Source: Citrus sinensis
Lineage: Eukaryota > Streptophyta > Magnoliopsida > Sapindales > Rutaceae
DNA: 64,000 bases
Assembly: GCF_022201045.2 (NCBI RefSeq)
Contig: NC_068558.1
Location: 45,907,001 to 45,971,000 of the forward strand
Direction: 5' to 3'
Part shown: positions 22,675 to 35,125 of the stretch, one piece after another
How positions within the stretch are numbered: position 1 is the stretch's first letter
How the letters are laid out: each line of letters starts with the position of its first letter
Notes under the pieces: model-generated
The model's database searches: none
Told to the model about the DNA's origin: nothing
The model's input: only the letters and a program-made list of their open reading frames with translations
Position numbers and translations under genes: made by a program

Positions 22675-24636
22675 ATGATCCCCGCTCTCAGAAAGTGGAG
22701 CAGAATTTCGATTTTGCTTGGTCACAGCTTAGATTCTCAATCCCATTACTCAACTCTTTCAAGGTCTTATGGGAATGGGTATGGCCAACTCTACTCGACC
22801 ACCACCGAGCTACTCTCTCTCAATCAGAGACAAAGACGAGGAGCGAAACGAGTTCACGGCGACGGCGGAGCCAAATGTTCTCGTGGTAGCACTCTGTCCT
22901 TGTCTCGTTTGCTTCATTATTCTTCTTATTGTAGTCTCTATCGTTCTCATTGTCAAGTTCCGTGTCTTTTGCCACACTCCTCTTCACTCCATTCTTTACA
23001 AAAAGTACTGCTAAATAAATCTACGAATGTTGTTGCTTCTTCATTGACCAATCACAATTTAGCTACCAATATTTTGGATTCGAATTGTGTGAATTATAGG
23101 AACGTTTCTAGTGTTACAGATGATAATCAAGATTCTGATGGTGACGTGGAATGTGATGGGAATAATTCTGAATCTGAAATTACTAGTGTTAGTTATAAGT
23201 CGACTGCTGATCCTAGGGAAATAGAGAGGGTATGCAAGGTGATCGATGAACTGTTTTCATTGGATCGAAACATGGAGGCAGTGCTTGATGAATGTGGAAT
23301 CAATTTATCTCATAATTTGGTGGTAGATGTGTTAGAACGGTTTCGGCATGCTAGAAGACCAGCTTTTAGGTTCTTTTGTTGGGCAGGGGACAAGCCGGGA
23401 TTTGCCCACAATTCTAGGACTTATAATTCGATGATGAGTATATTAGGAAGGGCTAGACAATTCGAGACGATGGTGTCTATGCTTGAAGAAATGGGTGAGA
23501 AAGGGCTTTTATCGATGGAGACGTTTAAGATTGCTATGAATGCTTTTGCTGCTGCCAAGGAGAGGAAGAAAGCAGTTGCTATTTTTGAGTTGATGAACAA
23601 GTATAAATTTAAAGCAGGTGTTGATACTATTAATTGCTTGCTTGAGAATCTTGGACGGTCAAAGCTTCCTAAGGAAGCCCAACTGCTTTTTGATAAGTTA
23701 AAACATAGATTTACACCAAATTTGACGACTTATACTGTGCTGCTTGGCGGTTGGTGTAGGGTGAAAAACTTGATGGAGGCAGGGAGAGTGTGGAATGAGA
23801 TGATTGATAAAGGATTTAAGCCTGACGTTGTTGCACATAATATTATGCTTGAAGGGTTGTTGAAGATTGGGAAAAGGTCTGATGCAATCAAGTTGTTCGA
23901 GGTAATGAAAGCCAAGGGTCCTTCACCAAATGTAAGGAGTTATACAATTATGATCTGGAAATTTTGCAAGCAAAGTAAGATGAAGGAAGCAGTTGAGTAT
24001 TTTGATGAAATGCTTAAATTTGGTTGTCAACCGGATGCTGCAGTTTACACCTGTTTGATCACAGGGTTTGGGAATCGGAGGAGGATGGACATTGTATATG
24101 ACTTGTTGAAGGAGATGGAAGAAATGGGTTGTCCTCCGGATGGGCTCACCTACAATGCACTAATCAAATTGATGAAAATTCAGAAGATGCCAGATGAAGC
24201 TGTGAGGATATACAAGGAGATGGTCCGGAGTGGCTTTAAACCAACAATTCACACTTACAACATGATCATGAAATCTTACTTCCAGACTGGAAACTATGAA
24301 ATGGGCTGTAAAGTATGGGACGAGATGATTAGAAGGGGGTGCTGCCCTGATGATAATTCCTATACTGTCCTCATCGGGGGGCTAATTAGTCAGGACAGAT
24401 CGGGAGAGGCTTACAAATACCTAGAAGAAATGTTGGAGAAAGGAATGAAAGCTCCAGTGCTTGACTACAACAAGTTTGCAGCTGATTTGTCTAGAGCCGG
24501 TAGAAGTTATGTACTGGATGAGTTGGCTCAAAAGATGAGATTCTCTGGTAAATTTGAAGTCTCCAATGTCTTAGCAAGGTGGGCTGAGACGACAAAGAAC
24601 AGGGTTTACAGAAAAGATCGTATTGAAACTGATTGA
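22675..24636 (+). CDS. mitochondrial pentatricopeptide repeat (PPR) protein, P-class
   Basis: Intronless ORF of 653 codons, typical of plant PPR genes. The start is the ATG at 22675 (MIPALRKWSRISILLG); one codon upstream is TTG. The first 100 residues are rich in Ser, Arg, Tyr and Leu and poor in acidic residues, as expected for a mitochondrial presequence. From about residue 235 there are roughly ten P-type 35-residue helix-turn-helix repeats, e.g. TYTVLLGGWCRVKNLMEAGR and TYNALIKLMKIQKMPDEAVR, with no E, DYW or SMR extension. P-class PPRs bind organellar RNA for stabilisation, processing or translation. It resembles the Arabidopsis At3g62470/At5g14820 group, but the RNA target is unknown. 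It is divergent from MSH6 and shares its promoter region. Confidence 0.93.
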   Translation: MIPALRKWSRISILLGHSLDSQSHYSTLSRSYGNGYGQLYSTTTELLSLNQRQRRGAKRVHGDGGAKCSRGSTLSLSRLLHYSSYCSLYRSHCQVPCLLPHSSSLHSLQKVLLNKSTNVVASSLTNHNLATNILDSNCVNYRNVSSVTDDNQDSDGDVECDGNNSESEITSVSYKSTADPREIERVCKVIDELFSLDRNMEAVLDECGINLSHNLVVDVLERFRHARRPAFRFFCWAGDKPGFAHNSRTYNSMMSILGRARQFETMVSMLEEMGEKGLLSMETFKIAMNAFAAAKERKKAVAIFELMNKYKFKAGVDTINCLLENLGRSKLPKEAQLLFDKLKHRFTPNLTTYTVLLGGWCRVKNLMEAGRVWNEMIDKGFKPDVVAHNIMLEGLLKIGKRSDAIKLFEVMKAKGPSPNVRSYTIMIWKFCKQSKMKEAVEYFDEMLKFGCQPDAAVYTCLITGFGNRRRMDIVYDLLKEMEEMGCPPDGLTYNALIKLMKIQKMPDEAVRIYKEMVRSGFKPTIHTYNMIMKSYFQTGNYEMGCKVWDEMIRRGCCPDDNSYTVLIGGLISQDRSGEAYKYLEEMLEKGMKAPVLDYNKFAADLSRAGRSYVLDELAQKMRFSGKFEVSNVLARWAETTKNRVYRKDRIETD

Positions 24637-24745
24637 AGGTATTTGCTGAGGACCATTGCTACTTGGATATTAAGATGCCACATGGATGATATATTGTCTG
24701 ACGTTACTTTCCAAGCTTAGCAGATGAACGGTGCTGATGTAGCTC

Positions 24746-25085
24746 ATCAAGTACAGCCATACTGATGTTTGTTTGTTTATTATTTGTCTACGTACTTGAG
24801 ATTAAACTCTGAAGATTTATGCATCCTTGGATTTTATATGATCATATTTTGCATACAATGGTTGGTCGACAGCGCTTCTTTTATTTTTTGATTGATTGTT
24901 TTATTATTGTGCTTTGCATCTTATAATTCGTAGATTATGAACAATAACAACAAATAACAATATGACTTGTTAGATATTCTGTCTATCAAGTACATGCATA
25001 CTGATGTTTGTTTATATGGTTCTAGTTATTTCAGTTTAAAATCTGAATATTATATGTATCCTCTGATTTTATTTTATGTCATCTG
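24746..25085. repeat. diverged direct repeat in PPR 3' region
   Basis: ATCAAGTACAGCCATACTGA starts at 24746 and ATCAAGTACATGCATACTGA at 24985. Each is followed by TGTTTGTTT, a GTTTAAA or ATTAAAC stretch, TCTGAA and TTTTAT in the same order over about 100 bp. The period is 239 bp, consistent with an old tandem duplication of the transcript end. Confidence 0.75.
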
Positions 25086-26875
25086 CTATTATTTTTCTGC
25101 CTTATTATGGACATCCATTTTACTGGAAGAAAAATAGAAAACCGAATACCTCGAATCCTTTTTTTTTTTTTTTTTTTCTCCATCATTGCAGACAAACACA
25201 AACTACGGTACCATACCATTGGCTTCATTCTTCGTCGTCTGAAAGACTAAAACACGTGAAAAATATGACGTTTACACTCGCAAGTTTTCTCGTGATTGAG
25301 TTGATATCGAATAGGTTTGGTTTTTATGATTTATGAGTTGGGATAATTTTAGTTTTTGAGTCATTGACAATACAAACTTTGACCAATATCGAATGTGGCA
25401 AATCCAACCAAATCCTTTAATTTTCCGAATTACACATTCTAAAAATTTGATTCTCGTGATTGGTATGAATCTTGTACGTCATGTCCTCTAATATATGATT
25501 ATACGAACGTCAATGTCGTGAACGTAAAATAGATGACATGTCGTCTTATAGCCACTGATTTTCCTTTTCAGCTTTTTTTATTATTATTTATTTGAATGTA
25601 CCCGTTTTATTTTAGTTACATTACAATCCATTTAATAAAATATGTGCGGAACCTAAAAATAAAATTAGCGCAGACAGTAACCATAATTTTTTTTTCCCAG
25701 CTTCTTAATAATTTTTGTTGTTTTGTTTTGTTTTTTTAAATCGAGGGTTAAAGCCTATTTATCCTCAACATAGTTCCACCCTTGGTTAACGCAACAAATG
25801 AAAATGCCATTACCATAAATTGAAGGGCTATTCTCATTCACTGAAGAATATTAGAAGAAGCTGACAATCTAAAGCCATATTGAATTTACGGAAATATTGA
25901 GCATGATGCATGAAAGGATCCTTAAACAACAATAAGATGTTCCAATTTTTTTTTTTAAATATTAAACAATGAATGCTAGAAGATGCTGATCGTAAATGAG
26001 AAGATTTGTTATAGGAGGAAAAAAGAATAATTGGATTCATATACACTAGAATCATAAAGTGATTACTTTTGAAAAAATGTATGAAAATGAAGTTCTTTAT
26101 TGGAGTAATAAAACCGTTGTTTGTTTGGGGTGGCGGTGGGAACCAGTACAAAACGGCTATATTTTGGCCTTCATAGTATTCAATTTCATTCAGTTCGCAA
26201 GTATTGATATGTTTATAAAGTTATGATACAAAATTTGTGTTATAAAAATGATGTGGTATTTATTTATTAATACTTTAAAATTATTTCATTAACAATAGGA
26301 TGTAAAAAGTCGACTATTATTAAAAAATGACAGTCATTAATTGGCAATACATTATTTGCAATAAAAACTTTGTATGTCAAATTTATAAGCACATTGTTTA
26401 CTCTTTAGATGTCAGTTTGGTAATATTGTAGTTTTAAAATAATTGTTGTTAATTGTACTGTAAAAATACTTAGTTGTGAAGATAATCAATTAAATGAATG
26501 ATAAAATTTGTTTTTAAAAATATTATAATTTTTAAAAGTAATATTTAGTAAATCTTACTGTTAAAGTTGATGTAAAAATATAAACGACTGAGTTATATAT
26601 AACATTAAATAAAATTTATTCACATCTTAAAAAAAAAACAAATTCTCAAACCGCCTTTAGTTTTGTGCAAGTAAGTTTGCAACTTATTCATTAAAGTTCT
26701 TTCACGCGCTGGGCGTGTGTGTCACTTATGTTGGCCAAAATCAATTGTTTGTTGGGAATGTAAGGAAGCACGGGAAAGTTTGTTTTGATGGTTCGTGAGT
26801 AAAAAAAGAGCAGCTTTGTACGCTGGTTAATGAGCAATCTTCAGGAGTCGCTTCGTTTCTTGAGAGATACACAGG

Positions 26876-26900
26876 GAGAGAGAGAGAGAGAGAGAGAGAG
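26876..26900. repeat. (GA)n microsatellite
   Basis: An uninterrupted GA run of about 12 units in intergenic DNA. Confidence 0.85.
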
Positions 26901-28248
26901 TTCTCTTGATGAAAGTTTTTCGCTGTAAGTAAATTAAAGTGTGGAATAGCTCTGTAATCAAATAAGAAATCGCGCGGCTTGTTTCTTTTTTTTCTTGGAT
27001 GGAAGTTGGCCACCTGGTGGCTGAACCATCATCATGAAATCTGTCGTCTTTGTGATTGGCAATTGGACAATACAAATTTCTGGAAAGAAGGAAATCTCAG
27101 TGCCACACCAATTGCATAAACAAGAAATGAAGTGCGCAAGACTTCTGCTGTTTGATATAACTGGATAATACAAATTATATATTGTTGTGCCAAGTGAATT
27201 AGATTTACTGTCACAACCCAATTTCAATGAAATAATTATTCTACCATATGGATATTTGATTTAATAAGTTAGTAAATATGTCAAAAACATTATGGTAACA
27301 AGCTGTTGATGGCTAAATATACTAATGTTAGTTAATTTTGATTATGTGTCTAGATATGATGGACAAATAATTAAATGGACGCGCAAGCGTTATTAATGAT
27401 AATGTGCACAGAAATCCCCTGCTTTTAGTTAATTTCTTTGATTTGCCAAAATTTACTAGTTGTTTTAATTAGCATGTAGATATCTATTATTCCTTTTATG
27501 GATTTTCCTTTTTTGGCGAAACAGCTAGCCCATGTTTTCTGGGTATTTTTTATCAAGTGATTTTGTGTAATACGGTGTGCTAAACAATTCTTGATATCTT
27601 TTGCTGGTTTAATTAATTTGTGGCTGCAGGTAAAAAGAAAAAGAAAAAGACAATTAATAACGAAATAGATAGAGATAGCGGAATTAAAAAAAAAAAAAAA
27701 AGATTAAAATGAAACGGCAAAGCCAAAGATAAAAACTTCGTACGTCCAGAGAGGACTGCGTTGCATGCGGCTTACGTGGTGCTGCTAAAACAAAGCTTCG
27801 GCTGCCAAATGCTGGCATTTGATTCTCGTCACTATATTTCGTTTTCGTTAATTTCATAGCAATTTTATTTTGAAAAATACCCAAAAAGACCTTAATCTTT
27901 TCAAGGTAACAAAGAGAGAATGCCACTACCTTCCTTGTATATTGATGGGTAATTGTGAACGAAAAGTTTACAATAATTGAAAAAAATAAGATTTGCTCAG
28001 ACCAAGAGCTAGCCCAGCAATAAATAAAGCCTTCCCTTTCAGACAAGTTATTGTCTTAAACAGCAGAAAAAACACCAGCTTCTTTTGTTGAAATTGAGAC
28101 AAAAGCTTAAGACACTCCACTTGCTTCACTTGCTTTTGTCCTATAACAGTCACAAAATTTGCGGCTCAGTCTTGCAGGTCCTTTTCTTTCTCTTAAACTA
28201 CTCATTTCCTCCAGGATTTGTTTAATTTCCCTTTTATCTATGGTTATT

Positions 28249-28265
28249 ATATATATATATATATA
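28249..28265. repeat. (AT)n microsatellite
   Basis: A short uninterrupted AT run in intergenic DNA. Confidence 0.75.
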
Positions 28266-29552
28266 ATTTTATCATTCTTTTCTTGGCCATCCCTCTAAAT
28301 CATCATTTTTTTATATATTTATATAGAATTAAAAGAGATGAAGAGGTTAGTCATTTGTGCTTATACAATACTAAATCGGACAATTGAGATTCATTAATTT
28401 CCATATCAAGTGGATTTTTCACATTTTTGGAGTTGTTATATATTTATTTTCTAATGTTACTTTAGTACATATCTTATCGCATGTTGAATGGATCACTACT
28501 TTGAAGATCTAGGAGTCTGGGACTGGTTACCTTGTGCATGCAAACATCACTTCCGCATATAAAAAAATTTAAAACAATTTTCCCTGATCTCTTTTGAAAT
28601 CAAGTATTTGTGTCTATTATTTATGATAAATCTTTCTTCATTTCTAATGATTACGGATCTGAAGAAAGTTGACATAGATCGACTGTTTTGGCAAATCTAC
28701 TTGAAATTTTGGAGAATCACACACTAAAAGTAGCCAAGGGACTCAATGGCATACATGATAAAATTGTCTTTGAGGTCTTGGCAAACAAGTACCACTTGAA
28801 ATTTTGGAGTAGTAGTCAAGGGGATTCAATGACATACACAATAATAGTTTTTTTACTAATCTCACAAGAAGATCATTGATATTCTTGTGTAACATTTCCA
28901 ATTTCTTGTTCAAAACTACAGCTTAACTTTGTTTTGAAAAGGAAAGACAATTTAAAAAGAATTTTGAATTTAAATTTCCCGCGTTACAAATGATATTTTA
29001 AAATATATGTACTTTTTTTCCCGCGTTTCAACTAATAAATAAAAGTATACTTTTTTTTTAATCCAGTTTTGTAGCGGTCCAATTATAAGAATATATCACA
29101 TGCTAAGACGCACGCTCTTAGTGTGTGTATATGTGTGAGACAAAGCCACTTGGCTACGTCTTCACAAATTTATTTATTTAAAAAAATAAGAAATTTACTT
29201 CACTTTCACTTTCACTTAAAGTCTATATTTTAAAAAAGAAAATTTATTTCCTTATTGTCTTAAATTTTACATTCTTTATGAAGAAATTTATGTATATATT
29301 CTCTTAATTGATGGTTTTTTAAAAAGAAAATTTATTGTTTATTCTCCAAATTTCATTTTTTAAAATATTTTAGTTATTTGATATATATATATACATATAC
29401 ATACATACATTTATATACATTTATATTTCAAACATTATAATTTTAATATTATAAATTCTAAGTTCTCTTAAAACTAATTATCTAGTGGTTAAAATTTCCT
29501 TCAAGTCAAAATAAGGTGATTTAAAAGAGTTTATTAAATATTCACCTCAGTG

Positions 29553-29574
29553 TAATAATAATAATAATAATAAA
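29553..29574. repeat. (AAT)n microsatellite
   Basis: About seven AAT units, roughly 400 bp upstream of the CKI1 start. Confidence 0.85.
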
Positions 29575-29972
29575 ACACAACAAAACTTTACAACCTCAAT
29601 GGAATTGCTTCGAAATTTTACGTCGTAATTCACCTTGTAGAAAGATCCTAAGGCAAGTTCATCGGAGCAACAGCCAGAAGAGGGTTCATCAAAATTATAG
29701 CATAGTTTAGATAATTTAATCCAACGGTTAAATATAATTTTGCAATGCCTAAAGGGGTAGGGGGCTGCTGTGACTCCCTACATGGAAACGGCAACACTAA
29801 AACGCTACAACATTAAACCCAAAATCTTATTAAAGATTTGCTTCCGGAATCATTACCCTGATAAGTAATTATGGAAGTTATGTATTATTGAGAGCAAGAA
29901 CCCTTACATATCATGTATGTGTGAAGAATATTTCTTTTTTTTACTTTTACATGCTCCAATTTGCAATTTACC

Positions 29973-32900
29973 ATGAGATCGCAGAAATATATTACTCTTG
30001 GGTTGATCTCAACTTTGAAGAAGATGACGCTCAGCTCATTGATAGCGGCTCGGCCGGTTCTTTTCTTCATCATTCTGGTGAGTCTACTTTGCAACTCTAT
30101 AATTACTTCTTATTCCTTCTTAACCGACTTTTGTAAATTTCAATTGATGGAGAGGGAAACACGAAGAAAAAGAAAAAAAAAAAACTAAATTCCGCTTCAG
30201 TTGAAACTGCATGTCTTGTAAAACTATTGCGATGATTTTGATTTTCTCTCATGCATCTGACATCTATTCCGTAATAATTTAAATATTGAATTCTTGATAA
30301 TATTTTCATCATCACGTGAATTACCTTGGACATTAATGCAGGCACTCTCAGTGTTGCTGCTCCCAGCTTCACTAATCCCATATTGGTATAAGATGACCAA
30401 ACATATCGAGGAAGACGTGGCTTTGAGCTCCAACCAATTGCACTCAGCAATGCAATCTCAAATTGAGAGCATAGCAACACTGCTGCATCCTATAAGTTCA
30501 TCGGCTACAAATTTAGCAAGAGTGATAAGTTCATCTCTCAATAATGGGACTGAACTCTCATTCTCCGAGATCGAGACTAAGGTTAGTGTAAACTAACTTA
30601 ATTTCACAATCATTAGTCAATTTGAGAGACTAATTCAGATGAATAATATTTGTTAAAATATTATATGCAGGTGGCACCTTCATTGTTTCAAGCATTCTTG
30701 ACAACTCCTCACGCGTCACAGATTTCATATATTGGATTGGATGGTCTTTTTATTAGCTACTATGTTGACGGCAACCAAACCCTAGCATTGTACTCCAACT
30801 CTTCATTTTCTCCGAACCCGAATGGTTTCCCAATTGCAAAAGGGAAGTACACATGGTACAAACAGCCCGTGGATCGCGACACGGGAAAGCTTTATGGAGA
30901 AGCCATTGTGACTAAGCCCTCGAGCGTAAGCACAAGCACCTGGTTTCTTAAAGCTTTGAATAGTACAGATGGACTAGGCTCTTTAGGAACTGGATGGAGT
31001 AAAGCTCGAGATGCTTTATTTCTTAACACTGCTGGTATAAACGGAACAAGAGGAGCTGTCTCGTTAGGGTTTCCAGTCAAGCCAATTACCAATTTATTTG
31101 CTGGCATAAATCTTTACGGTGGGAGGCTATCGATAGCAACAAACGATGGGAAAGTGTTGGTGCAAGGGATTCCAAATACTCGGATGACCATTGTGAACGA
31201 CTCAATTTCCTTCCAATTGATCACGAACACAAAGACTAGGGCACAGCAAATGAATCCTGTTAAGAATGTTTCATGCACGTCCGGTAACGGAACGTTATCT
31301 ATTGGTAAAATACATTACAAGGCTTACTGTTCACAATTTGAAGTCGCGGGTGTGAAATCGGTATGTTCTATACATGTGATTGCTTGATATTTTTAAATCT
31401 TGCGCATGATCTGCTAATTACTGAACATTTTGTGTTTGTGTATTGTGATTAACTAGGTTTATGCGCTGGCCATGCCGCGCAAAGGATTGGTCAGCCTTGT
31501 ACACAGAACTAGCAAGCGTGCTCTCATTCTCCTTATCGTAATGACTGTTGGCGTTCTAATTTCCATGTTGACTTTTGTTTTCAAATCGGCTAGAGCTGCC
31601 AGAAAGGAGATGCATTTGTGTGCCTCGCTCATTAAGCAAATGGAGGCGACACAGCAAGCGGAAAGAAAGAGTATGAATAAGAGTCTTGCCTTTGCAAACG
31701 CCAGTCACGATATTCGTGCTGCCTTAGCCGGGATTACTGGTCTGATTGAGTTATGCTATGTAGAAGCCGGTCCTGGTTCCGAGTTGGAGACTAACTTAAG
31801 ACAAATGAATGTTTGTGCGAATGACCTGTTGGGTACGTTTGTTCTTTAAATCTCTATTTATTTGTTAATTCATTTATATTTATCTTTTAGTAACTCATGA
31901 TGTAATAGAAAGATGTTAGTATTTTAGAAACTGCGCGGAGCTTCGCATTAACTAGTACAGTACTTGTGTACACTTGAGCTTGCTAAAATTATTGTTATTT
32001 TAATTTTTTAGGTTTATTGAATTCTATTCTTGACACAAGCAAAGTTGAAGCTGGAAAGATGCAACTTATAGAAGAAGATTTCGATGTGGGTGAACTACTT
32101 GAGGATGTTGTTGACTTGTTTCATCCTGTTGCTATGAGAAAAGGAGTAGAGGTGGTCTTGGATCCTAGTGATGGCTCGGTGCTTAAGTTTTCAAAGGTTA
32201 AAGGTGATAGGGTAAAACTCAAGCAAATATTATCAAACTTACTAAGCAATGCAGTTAAGTTTACTTCTGAGGGTCACATCTCAGTTCGAGCTTGTGTTAA
32301 GAAGCCTAGTGCAATAGGAAATCCGTCGCTGTCTTCTAGCCGCCACGGTTTCTTACAATCAATATCCTGCTTGTTTTACAAGAACAAGAAAGCACGCGGT
32401 GATTTGGAAGCAGTGAATGCAGCTCAGAGAGATGAAAATGCTATGGAATTTACTTTCGAGGTGGATGATACAGGTAAAGGGATTCCCAAAGAAAAGAGAA
32501 AGACGGTGTTTGAGAATTATGTTCAGGTCAAAGAAGGAGAAGGAGGCACCGGCTTAGGACTTGGCATCGTTCAGTCTCTGGTACGTAAATAAAAATTGAT
32601 ATACATGTGTATGAATACATTACTATCTCCTCATCAATTATATATACTTGTGGGATTTATTTTAGCTCAGTGAAAGAACATCTCATCTGTATTCTGAAAC
32701 TGCAGGTTCGTCTCATGGGCGGAGACATAGAGATTGTGGATAAAGAGAACGGCGAGAGAGGAACTTGCTTTAGGTTCAATGTTTTCCTTGCAATACGTGA
32801 GGCTTCCGCTAATGATAATAATACACAAGGAGAGAAAGAGTTGGCTGGTGGTGATTCCGCAGCCGGTGACACTCAATTACAGCACATGAATTTGACCGTT

Positions 32901-34433
32901 AAAGCTCCTAGTCCTAGCCTGAGCATTCGCACTAACAGCCCCAGGCTAAATATTCTGAGCCCTGGTTCCAGGCATGAGGGATCCCATGTTGTGCTCTTGA
33001 TTGCCAACGAAGAGCGGCGAAGAATTGCACAAAAGTTCATGGAGAATCTTGGGATTAATGTATCGGCTGTAAGTCGGTGGGAGCGCCTTCATTCTACTCT
33101 CAAGAGGTTGAAATCCAAGTTCGGCAGCATCCATTCCCCTCACAGTTCTTTGGGAAAGTCAGATCTAAGTTCAAGGAGTGACAGTGAAAGTGCAAGTTTT
33201 AAAGAGGTGCCGTTAAGTGCCATGGAAGGAACCGAGCATAAACTGCAGGGATACAAACGGAGAGGCGCACCGAGCTTCATACTTCTTGTTATTGATGCTA
33301 CCGCCGGACCGTTTTTGGAGCTTTTCAATATTGTGGCTGAATTTAGAAGAGACCTTCAATGCAACTGCAAGGTTGTTTGGTTAGATAAGCCGACTTCACG
33401 CAGCATTAATTTTGATGGCCTTGAAGACGAGACGATGGATCCAAATGATGATGTTCTGCTGAAACCTTTTCATGGATCCCGTCTGTATAAAGTCATAAAA
33501 CTTTTGCCAGAATTTGGAGGCGTTCAATCGAAACGTCATGGGAAAGCTTCTAGAGACGCCGGTTCCTCGTCATATTCAAAGCATCCTTACAGAACGGGAA
33601 AATCAAGAAGCAAAGCGGGTCGTCATGAGATACAAGAGGAGGGTAGCTCGAGCAGTGAACATTCGAGGAGGGATATTATGCCAAATGCTTCTGTTCTGCT
33701 CAAAACGGGAAATTCTTCGGGTGAAGGACCGAGGAGGGATATTATGCCAAATGCTTCTGTTCTGCTCAAAACGGGAAATTCTTCGGGTGAGGGTAGCTCG
33801 AGGTATAAGCAAACCGAAATAGAGGAAGAGGACGGTGAAAGAAGTCAAGCTCAAAAACCCTTGAGAGGGAAGAAAATCTTGGTAGCCGACGACAGTATGA
33901 TGCTTAGAAGAGTGGCCGAGATTAATCTTAGGCATCTTGGTGCTACCGTTGAGGCTTGCGAAAATGGAGAAGCAGCTTTGCAACTAGTTCGCAGTGGCCT
34001 AAACGATCAAAGAGATCTTGGTGCTCCTCACATTCTGCCTTATGACTACATATTAATGGACTGCGAGGTAGTGACACTGCTTCTATCAATGTTAGATTTA
34101 CAGAGCATCTGTTTTACAGTCTGGTACTGAATATGTTAATTTACATTGCATTAAACTAATTGTGATTCTAACTAAAATTATCTATAACCTCACTTGCTTG
34201 TTTGCTAGATGCCGATAATGAACGGGTATGAAGCAACGAGAAAAATTCGAGAGGAGGAGAAACGCAACCAAGTTCATATCCCAATCATTGCATTGACTGC
34301 CCATATCTCTGGTGAAGAAGCTGATAAAACCATTGAAGCTGGAATGGACGTCCATTTAGGCAAGCCTCTGAACAGAGATCATCTGATGGAAGCCATCAAA
34401 TACTTGCACCGTAAACTACCTTGTTCATCATAG
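29973..34433 (+). CDS. CKI1: hybrid histidine kinase CKI1
   Basis: A membrane hybrid sensor kinase that feeds the cytokinin-type phosphorelay (HPt and response regulators); in Arabidopsis it acts in female gametophyte and vascular development. Seven exons: 29973-30077, 30342-30581, 30671-31360, 31457-31832, 32012-32580, 32706-34067, 34209-34433; 3567 nt, 1188 aa, all GT-AG. N-terminal membrane segment about residues 22-50, extracytoplasmic sensor to about 360, second membrane segment about 366-389, H-box NASHDIRAALAG (His429), N-box LSNLLSNAVKF, G boxes DDTGKGIP and GTGLGLG, then a C-terminal receiver with VADDS, phosphoacceptor Asp1112 in YILMDCE and a lysine in LGKPLN. The catalytic residues are intact. 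The CKI1-specific linker contains a 22-residue direct duplication. An in-frame ATG at 30024 (MTLSSLIAARP) fits the family start better than 29973; upstream ATGs in other frames also exist. Confidence 0.95.
33664..33795 (+). repeat. 66-bp in-frame tandem duplication inside CKI1
   Basis: Two almost identical 66-bp units begin at 33664 and 33730 (CGAGGAGGGATATTATGCCA in each). They encode two copies of RRDIMPNASVLLKTGNSSGE in the linker before the receiver domain. A few differing bases lie at the ends of the unit only, so the duplication is recent. Confidence 0.95.
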
Positions 34434-35125
34434 TGTATTTGTCCCGTGCAAATCACACAAATATGCTAACTCAGTAGTCATGACCTTTTTGCTGTTGGCT
34501 CTGTGAAAACGACCTTCTCGCTGCTGGTTTTGTTTTCGTTAAACAAATATGATAGCGTCTAGTGTTAATGCATATATGTATATACAACTCTGTGTTAAAT
34601 GGTAATGACCATTTCGTTGCTAGTTTTGATAAACAATAAGACATGGATGCATGAAACTTTTAGGTAACTAGCAATTCTTCAAACCTATTTTGAGTTGGGT
34701 AGAAGCAGTAATCGCTGCAAGGACAATGAGCTAAGTCATTGACGTTGATTCAAATGGAACCAAAAGGATGTAGTTTCATCAGTTAGCATCACCTAGGTGA
34801 GTTTGAAATATTGCTGGAGAGAGCGATGCAGCTGAGATTTAATTTGGTCCTGCTATGACAGAGAAGATTGATGAGTAGCTGAATTGCAATGTACAGTATT
34901 GGAAATGCAGGACTTAACAAAATCTTAATTCAGTAAACAAAGCATCTACAGAAAGTGAAAATGAAAATTAGTCAAAGAGTAATTTAGCATAAAATCTCTA
35001 GGCATCAAATAGGAAGAATATTATGGTTCTTGATCTTGCACGCGCTACAGCTAAGACGGTATTACAGATATCAGAAAAGAATTCCCATACAAATTTTGGG
35101 TTTGCACCGAGAAGTAGAGTTAGTT
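34434..35125. other. CKI1 3' UTR and intergenic region
   Basis: About 690 bp between two convergent stop codons. It holds both 3' UTRs; no other feature is recognised. Confidence 0.5.

Larger units (their letters stand above)
24637..29972. other. gene-poor intergenic region before CKI1
   Basis: About 5.3 kb with no supportable gene. The first 450 bp hold the PPR 3' UTR and a diverged direct repeat (24746 and 24985). The rest is AT-rich with a GA microsatellite (26876-26900), an AT microsatellite (28249-28265) and an AAT microsatellite (29553-29574). Small ORFs here have no coherent protein features. Its right part must contain the CKI1 promoter and leader. Confidence 0.5.

Noticed and set aside
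22695-23014. Two further ORFs at the start of the PPR gene
   Set aside because: They are alternative frames of the PPR presequence. The long frame from 22675 runs uninterrupted into the PPR repeats, so no frameshift is needed.
26741-27227. Overlapping minus-strand ORFs near the GA microsatellite
   Set aside because: The sequences are dominated by translated GA repeat (Leu-Ser runs) and poly-Lys, with no coherent protein.
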